DNA from: Ignavibacteria bacterium RIFCSPLOWO2_12_FULL_56_21
GTDB taxonomy: Bacteria > Bacteroidota > Ignavibacteria > UBA10030
DNA: 46,083 nucleotides
Assembly: GCA_001802945.1 (NCBI GenBank)
Contig: MHAK01000045.1
Coordinates: 1,932 to 48,014, forward strand
Direction: 5' to 3'
The translations under genes were made by a program, and so were the position numbers. The notes under the pieces were generated by a model that saw only the letters and a list, made by a program, of their open reading frames with translations, did not search any database and was not told where the DNA came from. Below, piece by piece: positions 24,883 to 32,735 of this stretch; position 1 is the stretch's first letter, and each line of letters starts with the position of its first letter.

Positions 24883-25311
24883 TCACAACCGGGGAAGCAG
24901 TGAGTTGGAGATGCGGGATTGTGGCGAAGCATCGGATGCATTGATCGCCGCCAGAGCTTCTTTCAACGATGAACGCAGCTCATCCACATTGATCTTCAGA
25001 TACGATGGGGGAAAGAGATCGAGAATGGCGAGCGACTTGAGAATGTTCCTGCGGGCTCCTGACAGGCGTGGATGGACAAACACGAGATGAAACGCGGCGG
25101 CAGCCTGTATGATCCCCTGAAAAAAGATCCTTCCCTCTTCCTCTCTCTCCTTCCACACGTCTTCCCAGGCTTCATGCGCTTCCCAAAACTTCCCCTCGTT
25201 GAACAGCGAACGGCCTTTCTCGAATTTTTCTTGCTGTAACGGCGTTAACGAGAATTCATGGAGTCGGGTTCGGTCGACTGCGATTGTCGATTTTTTCGGA
25301 ATGCGATTCAC
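24883..25311 (-). CDS. DUF309 family protein
   Basis: A 142-residue protein of the DUF309 family. The conserved motif is clear: FNEGKFWEAHEAWEDVWKE followed by FFQGIIQAAAAFHL. The fold is a small helical bundle and its function is unknown. The frame opens with GTG at 25311 with no strong Shine-Dalgarno. It is flanked on both sides by clusters of palindromic repeats. Confidence 0.85.
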   Translation of the reverse strand: MNRIPKKSTIAVDRTRLHEFSLTPLQQEKFEKGRSLFNEGKFWEAHEAWEDVWKEREEEGRIFFQGIIQAAAAFHLVFVHPRLSGARRNILKSLAILDLFPPSYLKINVDELRSSLKEALAAINASDASPQSRISNSLLPRL

Positions 25312-25340
25312 TGAATTGGCTCGGAATGTTTCGCATTGGA

Positions 25341-25553
25341 CTCCTGCGGAGGGATTTCTACAGACAGGACGTCCCTACGGGACTAAGAAAGGATTGATGT
25401 TCATGCATCATCGTCCAAGCCCTACATTTGCGATGATGTGTAAGGGCCGAAATCGCTGCAACAACTGTATCCGACCTTTATTCGCGGCGCCCCGTAGGGG
25501 CGCCACTATTTGTAATACCGTCCGCGAGTGTTAACTCAGAGCCCCGTAGGGGC
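25341..25553. repeat. palindromic CCC-GTA-GGG repeats, cluster 2
   Basis: At least four short palindromes lie upstream of DUF309 and downstream of surE: CTCCTGCGGAG (25341), GTCCCTACGGGAC (25371-25383), GGCGCCCCGTAGGGGCGCC (25486-25504) and GCCCCGTAGGGGC (25541-25553). The third is followed by ACTATTTGTAATA, and the second, read on the other strand, is followed by a CTGTAGAAAT tail. A core palindrome with a TTTGTA-type tail thus defines the family together with the cluster at 24795. The stretch holds no gene. Confidence 0.6.
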
Positions 25554-25570
25554 GACCTATTGTCTCAGAA

Positions 25571-26365
25571 CTATTTCTTGTCTCTGTGTAATCCCTCAAT
25601 CCCCCAGGTTTGCATCGTTTCCATCATCGAATAATTCGTCAGATCATATTGAATGGGAGTGACAGAAATGTATCCCGCCCTCACAGCGGCCTCGTCGAAC
25701 TCGATGCCGACGTCCACTCTCTGTAATCCCCCCTTCAGCCAATAATATTCCTTGTTTGCGGGGTCGCGGCGGGCATCGAACGTGTCGTTCCACACCGCCC
25801 TTCCCATGCGGGTCACCATCACTCCTTTAAGCCGGCGTTTGGTCAACGGAGGAATGTTGACATTCAAGAGAGTTCCCTTGGGGAGACCGTGACGTGCGAT
25901 CTGTTGGACCAGCTTTCGGGCAAAGGCCGCAGCAACGGAGAAATCGGCTTGAGCATACGTCGTCAAAGAGACGGCAATCGATGGAATGCCGAAGATCGTC
26001 CCTTCCGTGGCCGCAGAGACGGTGCCCGAATACAGAACACTGATTGCCGTGTTCGAACCATGATTGACGCCCGAAACAACGATGTCCGGCTTTTTCTTCA
26101 GGAGGGCCCGGACAGCGAGCTTGACGCAATCGGCCGGCGTCCCCTCCACGGCATACCCGAAGAATCGTCCGTTCTTCCTGTATTCCCGCACGCGGAGCGG
26201 ATAGTTCATCGTGATGGCATGTCCCACTGCGCTTTGTTGCTGATGCGGGGCCACTACCGTAACGCGCCCTATGCGATGAAGCTCCTTGACCAGAGCTGCA
26301 ATACCGGGGGCGTCAATGCCGTCGTCGTTGGAAACTAGTATGTTGAGTCTGCGGGCAGGTGACAT
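25571..26365 (-). CDS. surE: SurE 5'/3'-nucleotidase
   Basis: A 264-residue SurE, a metal-dependent phosphatase acting on nucleoside 5'- and 3'-monophosphates, usually linked to stationary-phase survival. The metal-binding start is ILVSNDDGIDAPGI. VVAPHQQQSAVGHAIT and VVSGVNHGSNTAISVLYSGTV are the conserved active-site loops, the latter supplying the metal-ligand Asn. The ATG at 26365 was preferred over 26407 because it puts the NDDG motif at the usual distance. It stands downstream of panB, separated by a CGCGAAT-type inverted repeat. Confidence 0.95.
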   Translation of the reverse strand: MSPARRLNILVSNDDGIDAPGIAALVKELHRIGRVTVVAPHQQQSAVGHAITMNYPLRVREYRKNGRFFGYAVEGTPADCVKLAVRALLKKKPDIVVSGVNHGSNTAISVLYSGTVSAATEGTIFGIPSIAVSLTTYAQADFSVAAAFARKLVQQIARHGLPKGTLLNVNIPPLTKRRLKGVMVTRMGRAVWNDTFDARRDPANKEYYWLKGGLQRVDVGIEFDEAAVRAGYISVTPIQYDLTNYSMMETMQTWGIEGLHRDKK

Positions 26366-26408
26366 AGGAATGGAAGACCGCAAAGCTGGAGCAACAGCAA
26401 GAAACATT

Positions 26409-26504
26409 AACCGCGAATGAACGCGACTATGTATTTAAAAAGTGAACTACACTTCTCAACCCACCTCAATCTTTATTTGTGTTCATTCGCGTCTATTCGC
26501 GGTT
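26409..26504. repeat. periodic inverted repeat, CGCGAAT type
   Basis: The left arm AACCGCGAATGAACGCGACT pairs with a right arm that, inverted, reads GAACCGCGAATAGACGCGAA followed by TGAACACAAAT. Units are 10 nt. The ~50-nt loop is A/T-rich. It lies between panB and surE. Confidence 0.7.
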
Positions 26505-26513
26505 CGTCTTTTT

Positions 26514-27338
26514 TCAATAGCTCTCTTTTGAACCAGGGAAGTTCTTTGCTTTCACATCTTTCACATAATTCCCGATCGACGCCCGAATATCATCCGCCAG
26601 CTTCGCGTACTTCCGCACGAACCGCGGATGGAAATCTTCGTAGAGCCCAAGCACGTCTGGAGTCACGAGGATTTGTCCGTCGCAGTGCACACCCGCACCG
26701 ATGCCGATCGTCGGGATCTTGAGCGACTTCGTTACTTTCTTTGCCAACTCCGCCGGGACCTTTTCCAAGACCAGCGAGAATGCACCCGCTTCCTCCAGCA
26801 CTTTTGCATCGTGCAAGACGCGCTTCGCTTCTTCCGGCGTCGCACCCCGCGGCTGATAGCCGCCGAACTGATGGATCGATTGAGGCGTCAACCCGAGATG
26901 TCCCATGACAGGAATCCCGGCCCGGACCGTCATATCGACAAGTTTCGCGATCCGGCTTCCACCCTCGAATTTCACTCCACCGGCCCCCGTCTCCTTCATC
27001 ACGCGTCCGGCGTTCCGGAATCCCTCCTCGTCATTCGCCTGATACGACATGAAAGGCATGTCGACAATGACCATAGCTCGCTCTACGCCCCGCACGACCG
27101 TCAGAGCGTGGTAGATCATCTGGTCGAGCGTCACGGGAATCGTCGTTTCGTGTCCCTGAAACACCATGCCGAGCGAATCCCCCACGAGCAAAAGGTCGAT
27201 CCCGGCCTGGTCGAGCAGACGCGCCGTCAGAAAATCATACGCCGTCAGGCATGCGATCGCCTGGCGGTTCTTCTTGAGGTCGGCGATCGTCCGCGTAGTG
27301 ACGCGCTTGGGTCCGCTGGTGGTCGTTTGGATCTTCAC
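26514..27338 (-). CDS. panB: 3-methyl-2-oxobutanoate hydroxymethyltransferase PanB
   Basis: A 274-residue PanB, the first committed enzyme of pantothenate (CoA) synthesis, which adds a hydroxymethyl group from methylene-tetrahydrofolate to 2-ketoisovalerate. Conserved motifs: CLTAYDFLTARL, LLLVGDSLGMVFQGHETT, VKFEGG, MGHLGLTPQS and PTIGIGAGVHCDGQILV. A GTG at 27338 is the best start: GGAGG lies 7 nt upstream and the codon overlaps the preceding TGA (GTGA), indicating translational coupling. The frame extends further upstream but without family similarity. No panC or panD is adjacent. Confidence 0.95.
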   Translation of the reverse strand: MKIQTTTSGPKRVTTRTIADLKKNRQAIACLTAYDFLTARLLDQAGIDLLLVGDSLGMVFQGHETTIPVTLDQMIYHALTVVRGVERAMVIVDMPFMSYQANDEEGFRNAGRVMKETGAGGVKFEGGSRIAKLVDMTVRAGIPVMGHLGLTPQSIHQFGGYQPRGATPEEAKRVLHDAKVLEEAGAFSLVLEKVPAELAKKVTKSLKIPTIGIGAGVHCDGQILVTPDVLGLYEDFHPRFVRKYAKLADDIRASIGNYVKDVKAKNFPGSKESY

Positions 27339-28114
27339 GTTGTCGCCTCCGCGAATACATTGTCGGACGTTGTAACGGCCTCGAACTGAGCGCCCCATGA
27401 CCGGGAGCAGGCCGCGCGAACGACATCCGCCGCCGCCGCCATCGATACCGTTCTTCCGAGGATCTCGCCGAGAGTGATACTCTTGAGTTTGAGCATTTCA
27501 CGAGCTCCAGTCTTTGCTTCCGGAGAAAGACCGGCGAGCACATCGACGATCTGCTCATGACCCGGACCGAGCAGGAGCGAACCGTGCTGTAATACCACCT
27601 CATTGCCGTTCCGTCCGCGAAACCTGCGCTGTGCGCTGCCGATGAGTTTCCTTCCGTACACCTTCACCTCACATCTCGCGGCGCTGGTGAAACAGACCGC
27701 GGACCGCGGGTCGCGATACTCCGCGCGAAAATCAGGCTGGCTCGATTCCAGGTCTGCATGGACGCCGAATGACGACAAAGCCGCGAGGAACGCCGAATTT
27801 ACCCACCGGTAGACCTCCCCCATCGATCGTCCGTTCGCCGGAACGACCACCGCGTATGTCAGTTCGTCAGCGTGCAGAATCGCTCGACCGCCGGTCGGCC
27901 GGCTGACAATGTCGAACCCCAGCCTTCGAGCGGCATCGGCGTCGATGTCCGTCGGACGCTGATGAACTCCGAGCGAAACGGCCCACGGCTGCCAACCGTA
28001 CAGCCGGAGCGTTGGCTGCAGTGCGCCTTCGGCACACGCATGCGCCGCTGCGGCGTCACGTTCCATGTTCCAGGTTCCCGAACGGCGGCCGCTCAGCTCG
28101 AGACGCCACGTCAT
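27335..28114 (-). CDS. LipM/LplA-like lipoate or octanoate transferase
   Basis: A 259-residue member of the biotin/lipoate ligase superfamily, predicted to load octanoate or lipoate onto the lipoyl domains of 2-oxoacid dehydrogenases or GcvH. The substrate loop is SRPTGGRAILHADELTYAVV, the catalytic Lys is in YGRKLIGSAQRR, and VLQHGSLLLG is conserved. A Cys in RSAVCFTSA is placed like the nucleophile of LipM-type octanoyltransferases, so LipM is favoured over LplA. The start ATG overlaps the lpxA stop (ATGA) and its stop overlaps panB (GTGA). The open frame continues upstream over lpxA, but that extension is chance. Confidence 0.85.
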   Translation of the reverse strand: MTWRLELSGRRSGTWNMERDAAAAHACAEGALQPTLRLYGWQPWAVSLGVHQRPTDIDADAARRLGFDIVSRPTGGRAILHADELTYAVVVPANGRSMGEVYRWVNSAFLAALSSFGVHADLESSQPDFRAEYRDPRSAVCFTSAARCEVKVYGRKLIGSAQRRFRGRNGNEVVLQHGSLLLGPGHEQIVDVLAGLSPEAKTGAREMLKLKSITLGEILGRTVSMAAAADVVRAACSRSWGAQFEAVTTSDNVFAEATT

Positions 28115-28905
28115 GCGCGTTTCGACCTCCCGGAAATGATGCCCCGTTTGCTGGAGGCTATGAACGCGAGGACGTTGTGTACTTCGGTCGTCTGTTCCAC
28201 CATCTCTTTGATCTTTGCCACTGCCTGCGACACGTTGAGGTTGGAGCGATACAGTACCTGGTATGTCTGTTCCAAGACTTCTACGTTGTGCGGCAGGAAT
28301 CCCCTGCGTTTGAGCCCGACAGAATTCAATCCCTCGAAGACGAGCGGTTCTTGTCCGCAGAGGATATACGGAGGGACGTCTTTGACGACGCGGAATCCGC
28401 CGCCGACCATCGCATGGTCGCCCACTTTGCAGAACTGGTGGACGGGGGTCACTCCGCCGATGATCACCCAATCTCCCAAGTGCACATGACCGCCGAGGGC
28501 AACGCTGTTCGCCAGGATGACGCGGTTCCCAACGCGACAATCGTGACCGACATGTGCGTTCGCCATGAACAAGCAATCGCTGCCGATCATCGTTTTGCCG
28601 CTTTCTACCGTGCCGCGATTGAGCGTAACATATTCTCGCACCGTGCATCGGTCGCCGACCTCGAGCAGCGTCGGCTCTCCCTTGTATTTCAAGTCCTGTG
28701 GCGGACCGCCGACCGACGCGAATGGATGCACGCGACATTCCCGTCCGAGCCTCGTCCCGCTGCCGATGAAGGCGTGCGCGCCGACGGTCGTCCCTTCGCC
28801 GATGACGACGTCGTCTTCGACGACAACGTACGGACCGATGACGACGCGTTCTCCAAGCTGCGTTTTGTTGCCGACGACGGCGGTGGGATGGACCTGCGTG
28901 GGCAT
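28111..28905 (-). CDS. lpxA: UDP-N-acetylglucosamine acyltransferase LpxA
   Basis: A 264-residue LpxA, which transfers a 3-hydroxyacyl chain to UDP-GlcNAc as the first step of lipid A synthesis. It has a left-handed beta-helix of hexapeptide repeats (VHPTAVVGN, VVIGPYVVVEDDVVIGEGT) and a helical C-terminal domain. The catalytic His is in LFMANAHVGHDC, and SVGGPPQDLKYKGEPTLLEV is family-specific. It starts 17 bp after lpxC-fabZ and overlaps the lipM-like gene by ATGA. Confidence 0.96.
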   Translation of the reverse strand: MPTQVHPTAVVGNKTQLGERVVIGPYVVVEDDVVIGEGTTVGAHAFIGSGTRLGRECRVHPFASVGGPPQDLKYKGEPTLLEVGDRCTVREYVTLNRGTVESGKTMIGSDCLFMANAHVGHDCRVGNRVILANSVALGGHVHLGDWVIIGGVTPVHQFCKVGDHAMVGGGFRVVKDVPPYILCGQEPLVFEGLNSVGLKRRGFLPHNVEVLEQTYQVLYRSNLNVSQAVAKIKEMVEQTTEVHNVLAFIASSKRGIISGRSKRA

Positions 28906-28922
28906 GGTGAGGTGCAGGATGT

Positions 28923-30350
28923 TCAGGAGGCGGACGAAGGGGATTGCTTACCGGGTTCGCGGTCGACAACGGCGGCGGTGAATTCGCCTTCGGCGACAAC
29001 CGCTCCATCGACAAACGCGCGCCCGCGGATCTGGATGATCTTCGACCGGCGGCTGATCATCTCAACGTCCAGCACCAGTTGATCGCCGGGAACGACCGGT
29101 TTTCGGAACTTCACGTTGTTCATGGCCATGAAGTAGACGAGCTTGTTCCCGGGGTTTTCCACGCCGTTGAGGAGCAGGATCCCTCCCGTCTGCGCAAGCG
29201 CCTCGACGATAAGGACGCCTGGCATGACCGGCTGGCCGGGAAAATGGCCTGGGAAAAAGTATTCGTTCATCGTCACGCTCTTTACGCCGACGACCCGCTT
29301 GTCGATCTCGAAGTCCACGATCTTGTCTACGAGGAGGAACGGATTCCTGTGCGGCAGGATCCGCTGTATGGCGTTGATATCGAACACAACGCCTTCCTTC
29401 TTTTCATGCTGGTACTTCCGGACAAGTTTCTTCTGTTGGTACAATTTCCGGACACGTCTGGCGAACTCAATGTTGCTCGCATGCCCCGGCCTCGCCGCCA
29501 GGATCTGCGCCTTCAACGGAACGCCGATAAGCGCAAGGTCGCCAATGAGGTCTACCAGTTTGTGCCGTGCGGGCTCGTTCCGGAAGTGCAACTTCTTGTT
29601 GTTCAGCACTCCGGTCGTGCCGATGATGATCGAATGGTCTATGCCGAGCTTCGCGGTCAGCTTCTTCAACTGATCGCTGGTCAACTCACGGTCGACGATG
29701 ACGATCGCATTGTCGAGGTTTCCTCCCTTGATAAGCCCCTGGTCCCGGAGCAGCTCGACCTCATGCAGAAAGCAGAAGGTGCGCGCATTTGCGTATTCGG
29801 GGACGAATTCCTTCTCGAGATTAAACAGTCCTGTGTGCTGACTTCCGAGAGCCGGATTGTTGTAGTCAATCACGACCGACACGCGGAAATCGTCGGCCGG
29901 GAGCGCGACGATGTCAACGCTCTTCTCCAAATTCTGGTAATGGACCACCTGGTCGATGATCAGATAGTCTTTCGGAGCCTCCTGCTCCTCCAGTCCCGCA
30001 TCGAGCAGCATGTCGACAAACGGCTTGGCGCTGCCGTCGCCGATCGGCGGTTCGAGATTGTCGAGCTCGATCACCATGTTGTCCACCTGGAGACCGGAAA
30101 CGGCCGCCAGAACATGTTCGGTCGTATGCACGCGGGCATTTCCGACGGCCAACGTGGTGCCACGAGCCACGTCGACGACATGGTCGACGTCGGCCGGGAT
30201 CTCCGGAGTCCCTTCCATATCAACCCGGCGAAACCGAATGCCGTAGTTTTCCGGTGCAGGCTTGAATGTCATCTTCGTCCGGACACCGGTGTGGAGACCT
30301 ACGCCGGACATCGTAACCGGTTTCTTGATGGTGACCTGTTGTACGAGCAT
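28923..30350 (-). CDS. lpxC-fabZ: fused LpxC deacetylase / FabZ dehydratase
   Basis: A 475-residue bifunctional protein. Residues ~1-310 are LpxC, the zinc-dependent UDP-3-O-acyl-GlcNAc deacetylase, with HTTEHVLAAVSGL and HKLVDLIGDLALIG supplying zinc ligands. Residues ~325-475 are FabZ, the 3-hydroxyacyl-ACP dehydratase, with ILPHRNPFLLVD and FFPGHFPGQPVMPGVLIVEALAQ (active-site His and Glu). The fusion is characteristic of the Bacteroidota/Chlorobi lineage and joins the committed lipid A step with acyl-chain supply. The ATG at 30350 starts the LpxC fold; an upstream frame extension to 30497 overlaps lpxD and is not coding. It starts 8 bp after lpxD. Confidence 0.97.
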   Translation of the reverse strand: MLVQQVTIKKPVTMSGVGLHTGVRTKMTFKPAPENYGIRFRRVDMEGTPEIPADVDHVVDVARGTTLAVGNARVHTTEHVLAAVSGLQVDNMVIELDNLEPPIGDGSAKPFVDMLLDAGLEEQEAPKDYLIIDQVVHYQNLEKSVDIVALPADDFRVSVVIDYNNPALGSQHTGLFNLEKEFVPEYANARTFCFLHEVELLRDQGLIKGGNLDNAIVIVDRELTSDQLKKLTAKLGIDHSIIIGTTGVLNNKKLHFRNEPARHKLVDLIGDLALIGVPLKAQILAARPGHASNIEFARRVRKLYQQKKLVRKYQHEKKEGVVFDINAIQRILPHRNPFLLVDKIVDFEIDKRVVGVKSVTMNEYFFPGHFPGQPVMPGVLIVEALAQTGGILLLNGVENPGNKLVYFMAMNNVKFRKPVVPGDQLVLDVEMISRRSKIIQIRGRAFVDGAVVAEGEFTAAVVDREPGKQSPSSAS

Positions 30351-30358
30351 GGAGATCC

Positions 30359-31408
30359 TTACTTCGACATCGAACGCTTGAGCTCTTCGAGGACCTTCTG
30401 AAGAGCGGTGAGTTCTGAACGGAGTTCCGGAAGTGAATGCAACACGGCGGTCACGCGGCCGGCGCGCACATGTTCCATGTGCGGCGTACCGAACCACGTC
30501 TTGCCGGGTTCGGTGATCGATTTGCTGACTCCCGTTTGACCGAGGATCGTGGTATGGTCGGCGATCTCGAGATGGCCCGCAATTCCGACCTGGCCGGCGA
30601 TCCTGCAGTATGCGCCAATCTTTGAACTGCCGGAAACCCCCGACTGAGCGGCAAAGGCCGTGTGCTCACCGACCTCGACATTGTGCGCGATCTGGACCAT
30701 GTTATCAAGTTTTACTCCCCGCTGCAACCAGGTTTCCCCGATCGTCGCTCGGTCAACCGTGCAGTTCGCCCCGATTTCGCAGTCCTCGTCTATCCGCACG
30801 ATGCCCAGCTGCGGGATCTTGTCGTAGGATCCGTCCGGTTTTTGCACGAATCCGAAACCGTCGCTGCCGATGACAGTACCGGAATGGACCACTGTGCGGC
30901 TCCCGATGCGGCAACCGTGATACACGGTAACGTTGTCATATAGCACACAGTGTTCGGCGATCGACGCGTTCTTCCCCAAGACGACATGGGCGCCGACTTT
31001 GGTGTCGCGTCCGATGACGACGCCGTCGCCGACAACGCTCAGAGGTCCCACGGAGACGTTCTCGCCCAGCGTCGCCGACGCGGAAATAACGGCCGTTGGA
31101 TGGATGCCCTGGAAGAACGGTTCGGGAGGAGGGATGAGGCGCTTGAGCACCCGGAGGAAGGCGGCGTACGGGTCGTCAACGATGATGAACGCTACGTCAT
31201 TCCTGCCGGCAGAAGAAATGTTGAAGTCCGGTCCGACGAGAACCGCCGATGCCTTTGTTGCGGCAATGTGACGGGTGTACTTCAGGTTCGCGAGGAATGT
31301 AATGCCTCCCGGTCCGGCCTCTTCGATCTTGGCGGGCCGGACAATCTCTGTCTCAGCCTTCCCCACAACCCTTCCATGCAGCCACGCGGCGATCTCCGCG
31401 ACGGTCAT
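30359..31408 (-). CDS. lpxD: UDP-3-O-acylglucosamine N-acyltransferase LpxD
   Basis: A 349-residue LpxD, which adds the second hydroxyacyl chain in lipid A synthesis. An N-terminal uridine-binding domain (~1-100) precedes hexapeptide repeats (IHPTAVISASATLGENVSVG). The catalytic His is in NMVQIAHNVEVGEHT, and GSDGFGFVQKPDGSYDKIPQ is the family signature. A C-terminal helix (ALQKVLEELKRSMSK) closes the trimer. It lies 6 bp after an ompH gene and 8 bp before lpxC-fabZ. Confidence 0.96.
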   Translation of the reverse strand: MTVAEIAAWLHGRVVGKAETEIVRPAKIEEAGPGGITFLANLKYTRHIAATKASAVLVGPDFNISSAGRNDVAFIIVDDPYAAFLRVLKRLIPPPEPFFQGIHPTAVISASATLGENVSVGPLSVVGDGVVIGRDTKVGAHVVLGKNASIAEHCVLYDNVTVYHGCRIGSRTVVHSGTVIGSDGFGFVQKPDGSYDKIPQLGIVRIDEDCEIGANCTVDRATIGETWLQRGVKLDNMVQIAHNVEVGEHTAFAAQSGVSGSSKIGAYCRIAGQVGIAGHLEIADHTTILGQTGVSKSITEPGKTWFGTPHMEHVRAGRVTAVLHSLPELRSELTALQKVLEELKRSMSK

Positions 31409-31414
31409 GGAAAT

Positions 31415-31966
31415 TCAGTTCCTCCGTTCCGGCGTTGTCGTTGAGGGCAATGCGAGCTTCAACCGATCGACGATCTTCTGCGTCAGGTCGTGCTTCTCGT
31501 TCGAATACATCAGCAGGATCTCTCCGCTCTTGTCGAAGACGTAATCATATCCTTCTTCGCGGGCGACATCTTGCACGGCCTTGAAGATCTTGTCCTGGAC
31601 GGGCTTCATCAGCTCGCTTTGTTTCGAGAACATTTCGCCGTTCTGGCCGAATTTCTGCTGGCGGAAGTCGTTCATCTTCTGATCGAGCTCTCGGAGCTCC
31701 TTTTCGGTTTCCGCCCGACGCTGGTCCGTCATAATCAGCTTCTTTTTGTCATACTCCTCGAACTTCTTCTTCCACTCGTCCTGCATTTGATTGATCGTCT
31801 TTTGCCAATCCGCCACCAGTTGATCGAGCTGTCGTTGCGCGTCCTGCGCCTCGGGCATCAGCTTGATCACCGATGTTGAGTTGAAATGTCCGATCTTCAT
31901 TTGCGCCGGTGCCGTCGTGAACGCCAGCGCTGACAGCGCCACCACGGACCAGATGTGTTTCGTCAT
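31415..31966 (-). CDS. OmpH/Skp family periplasmic chaperone, second copy
   Basis: A 183-residue OmpH/Skp-like chaperone that shields unfolded outer membrane proteins on the way to BamA. A signal peptide (VVALSALAFTTAPAQ) is followed by KIGHFNSTSVIKLMPEAQDAQ and a long charged coiled coil (~45-130). The C-terminal EEGYDYVFDKSGEILLMYSN segment completes the trimer head. It lies 20 bp after a paralogous gene with which it shares the same layout. It differs in the N-terminal strand (GHFNS against AYVNS). Confidence 0.9.
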   Translation of the reverse strand: MTKHIWSVVALSALAFTTAPAQMKIGHFNSTSVIKLMPEAQDAQRQLDQLVADWQKTINQMQDEWKKKFEEYDKKKLIMTDQRRAETEKELRELDQKMNDFRQQKFGQNGEMFSKQSELMKPVQDKIFKAVQDVAREEGYDYVFDKSGEILLMYSNEKHDLTQKIVDRLKLALPSTTTPERRN

Positions 31967-31986
31967 GGACGTCTCCGGTTCCAGGC

Positions 31987-32529
31987 TTACTTGGACTTCG
32001 TTCCGCCACGCTTCAAACGGTCGATCACCTTGTAGGTCAGGTCGTACTTCACGTCGGCATAGAGCAGGATCGTCGCTTCGCTGATCTTGTCGAACACAAA
32101 GCTGAACCCGTCCTCGCGGGCGACAGCTTCGATCGCTTTCAGCACCTTGTCCTGAATGGGCTGCAGCTTGCGTTCACGCAGCTTCACCGCCTCGCCGTCC
32201 CGAGTATCGAACTTCTGCGCATTGTATTCTCGCGCACGCTGCTGGAGGTCCTGCAACGACTTCTCTTTGGCCGCTTTCGTGGTAGGGTCGAGAAGCGCCT
32301 GCTTCTTCTGGTAATCTTCATACTCAGTTTGCAGTAGCTGGCCCATCTTTTCCAGCTCGTCTTGCCACGCCTTCACCTGGTCTTCGAGCTCTTTCTGCAC
32401 CTGTTGCGCCTCCGGAAGCTCGCGCAGAATGGTGGCTGAGTTCACGTAAGCGACCTTGATCGCTTGCGCGGATGCTGTTCCCACCATCACACACACGGCA
32501 ATGGTGGAAGTGATGAGAAGATTTTTCAT
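31987..32529 (-). CDS. OmpH/Skp family periplasmic chaperone, first copy
   Basis: A 180-residue OmpH/Skp paralogue. The signal peptide is LLITSTIAVCVMVGTASAQA, followed by KVAYVNSATILRELPEAQQVQ, a coiled coil, and EDGFSFVFDKISEATILLYA at the C-terminal head. The ATG at 32529 is the correct start; the upstream extension to 32640 lies inside a repeat. Upstream are 206 bp to bamA, holding a CACGAAG inverted repeat. Confidence 0.9.
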   Translation of the reverse strand: MKNLLITSTIAVCVMVGTASAQAIKVAYVNSATILRELPEAQQVQKELEDQVKAWQDELEKMGQLLQTEYEDYQKKQALLDPTTKAAKEKSLQDLQQRAREYNAQKFDTRDGEAVKLRERKLQPIQDKVLKAIEAVAREDGFSFVFDKISEATILLYADVKYDLTYKVIDRLKRGGTKSK

Positions 32530-32605
32530 TGAGAGGTGCCCTTCGTGAAGAGAATAGTGATCAACACAAAACATTCGGTGATAAGCTGCTGACGAGAAAA
32601 TATTT

Positions 32606-32704
32606 TCCACGAAGGGCCACCAAGGAGTACTAAGAACCACGAAGGGAAATGAACATAAAGAACTCTTTCGTGGTCCTTCGTGATTCTTCGTGTTACTTCG
32701 TGGA
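32606..32704. repeat. periodic inverted repeat, CACGAAG type
   Basis: The left arm TCCACGAAGGGCCACCAAGG pairs with a right arm that, inverted, reads TCCACGAAGTAACACGAAGA then ATCACGAAGGACCACGAAAG. The right arm is a clean series of 10-nt units starting CACGAAG; the left is more decayed. It sits between bamA and the first ompH gene, inside what is otherwise one long minus-strand operon. Confidence 0.72.
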
Positions 32705-32735
32705 CAATTCTTTACATCAAAGCTCTACATGGATC

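Noticed and set aside
24795-25553. Possible CRISPR array
   Set aside because: Palindromes are short, unequal in sequence and irregularly spaced (apart from one 50-bp interval), and no cas genes are present.
28115-29014. Upstream extension of the lipM-like frame across lpxA
   Set aside because: The added residues are Arg/His-rich and lie over LpxA, which is certain. The ATG overlapping the lpxA stop is the natural start.
28944-30401. A 485-codon plus-strand frame opposite lpxC-fabZ
   Set aside because: It mirrors a conserved bifunctional enzyme and has no recognisable fold or ribosome site.
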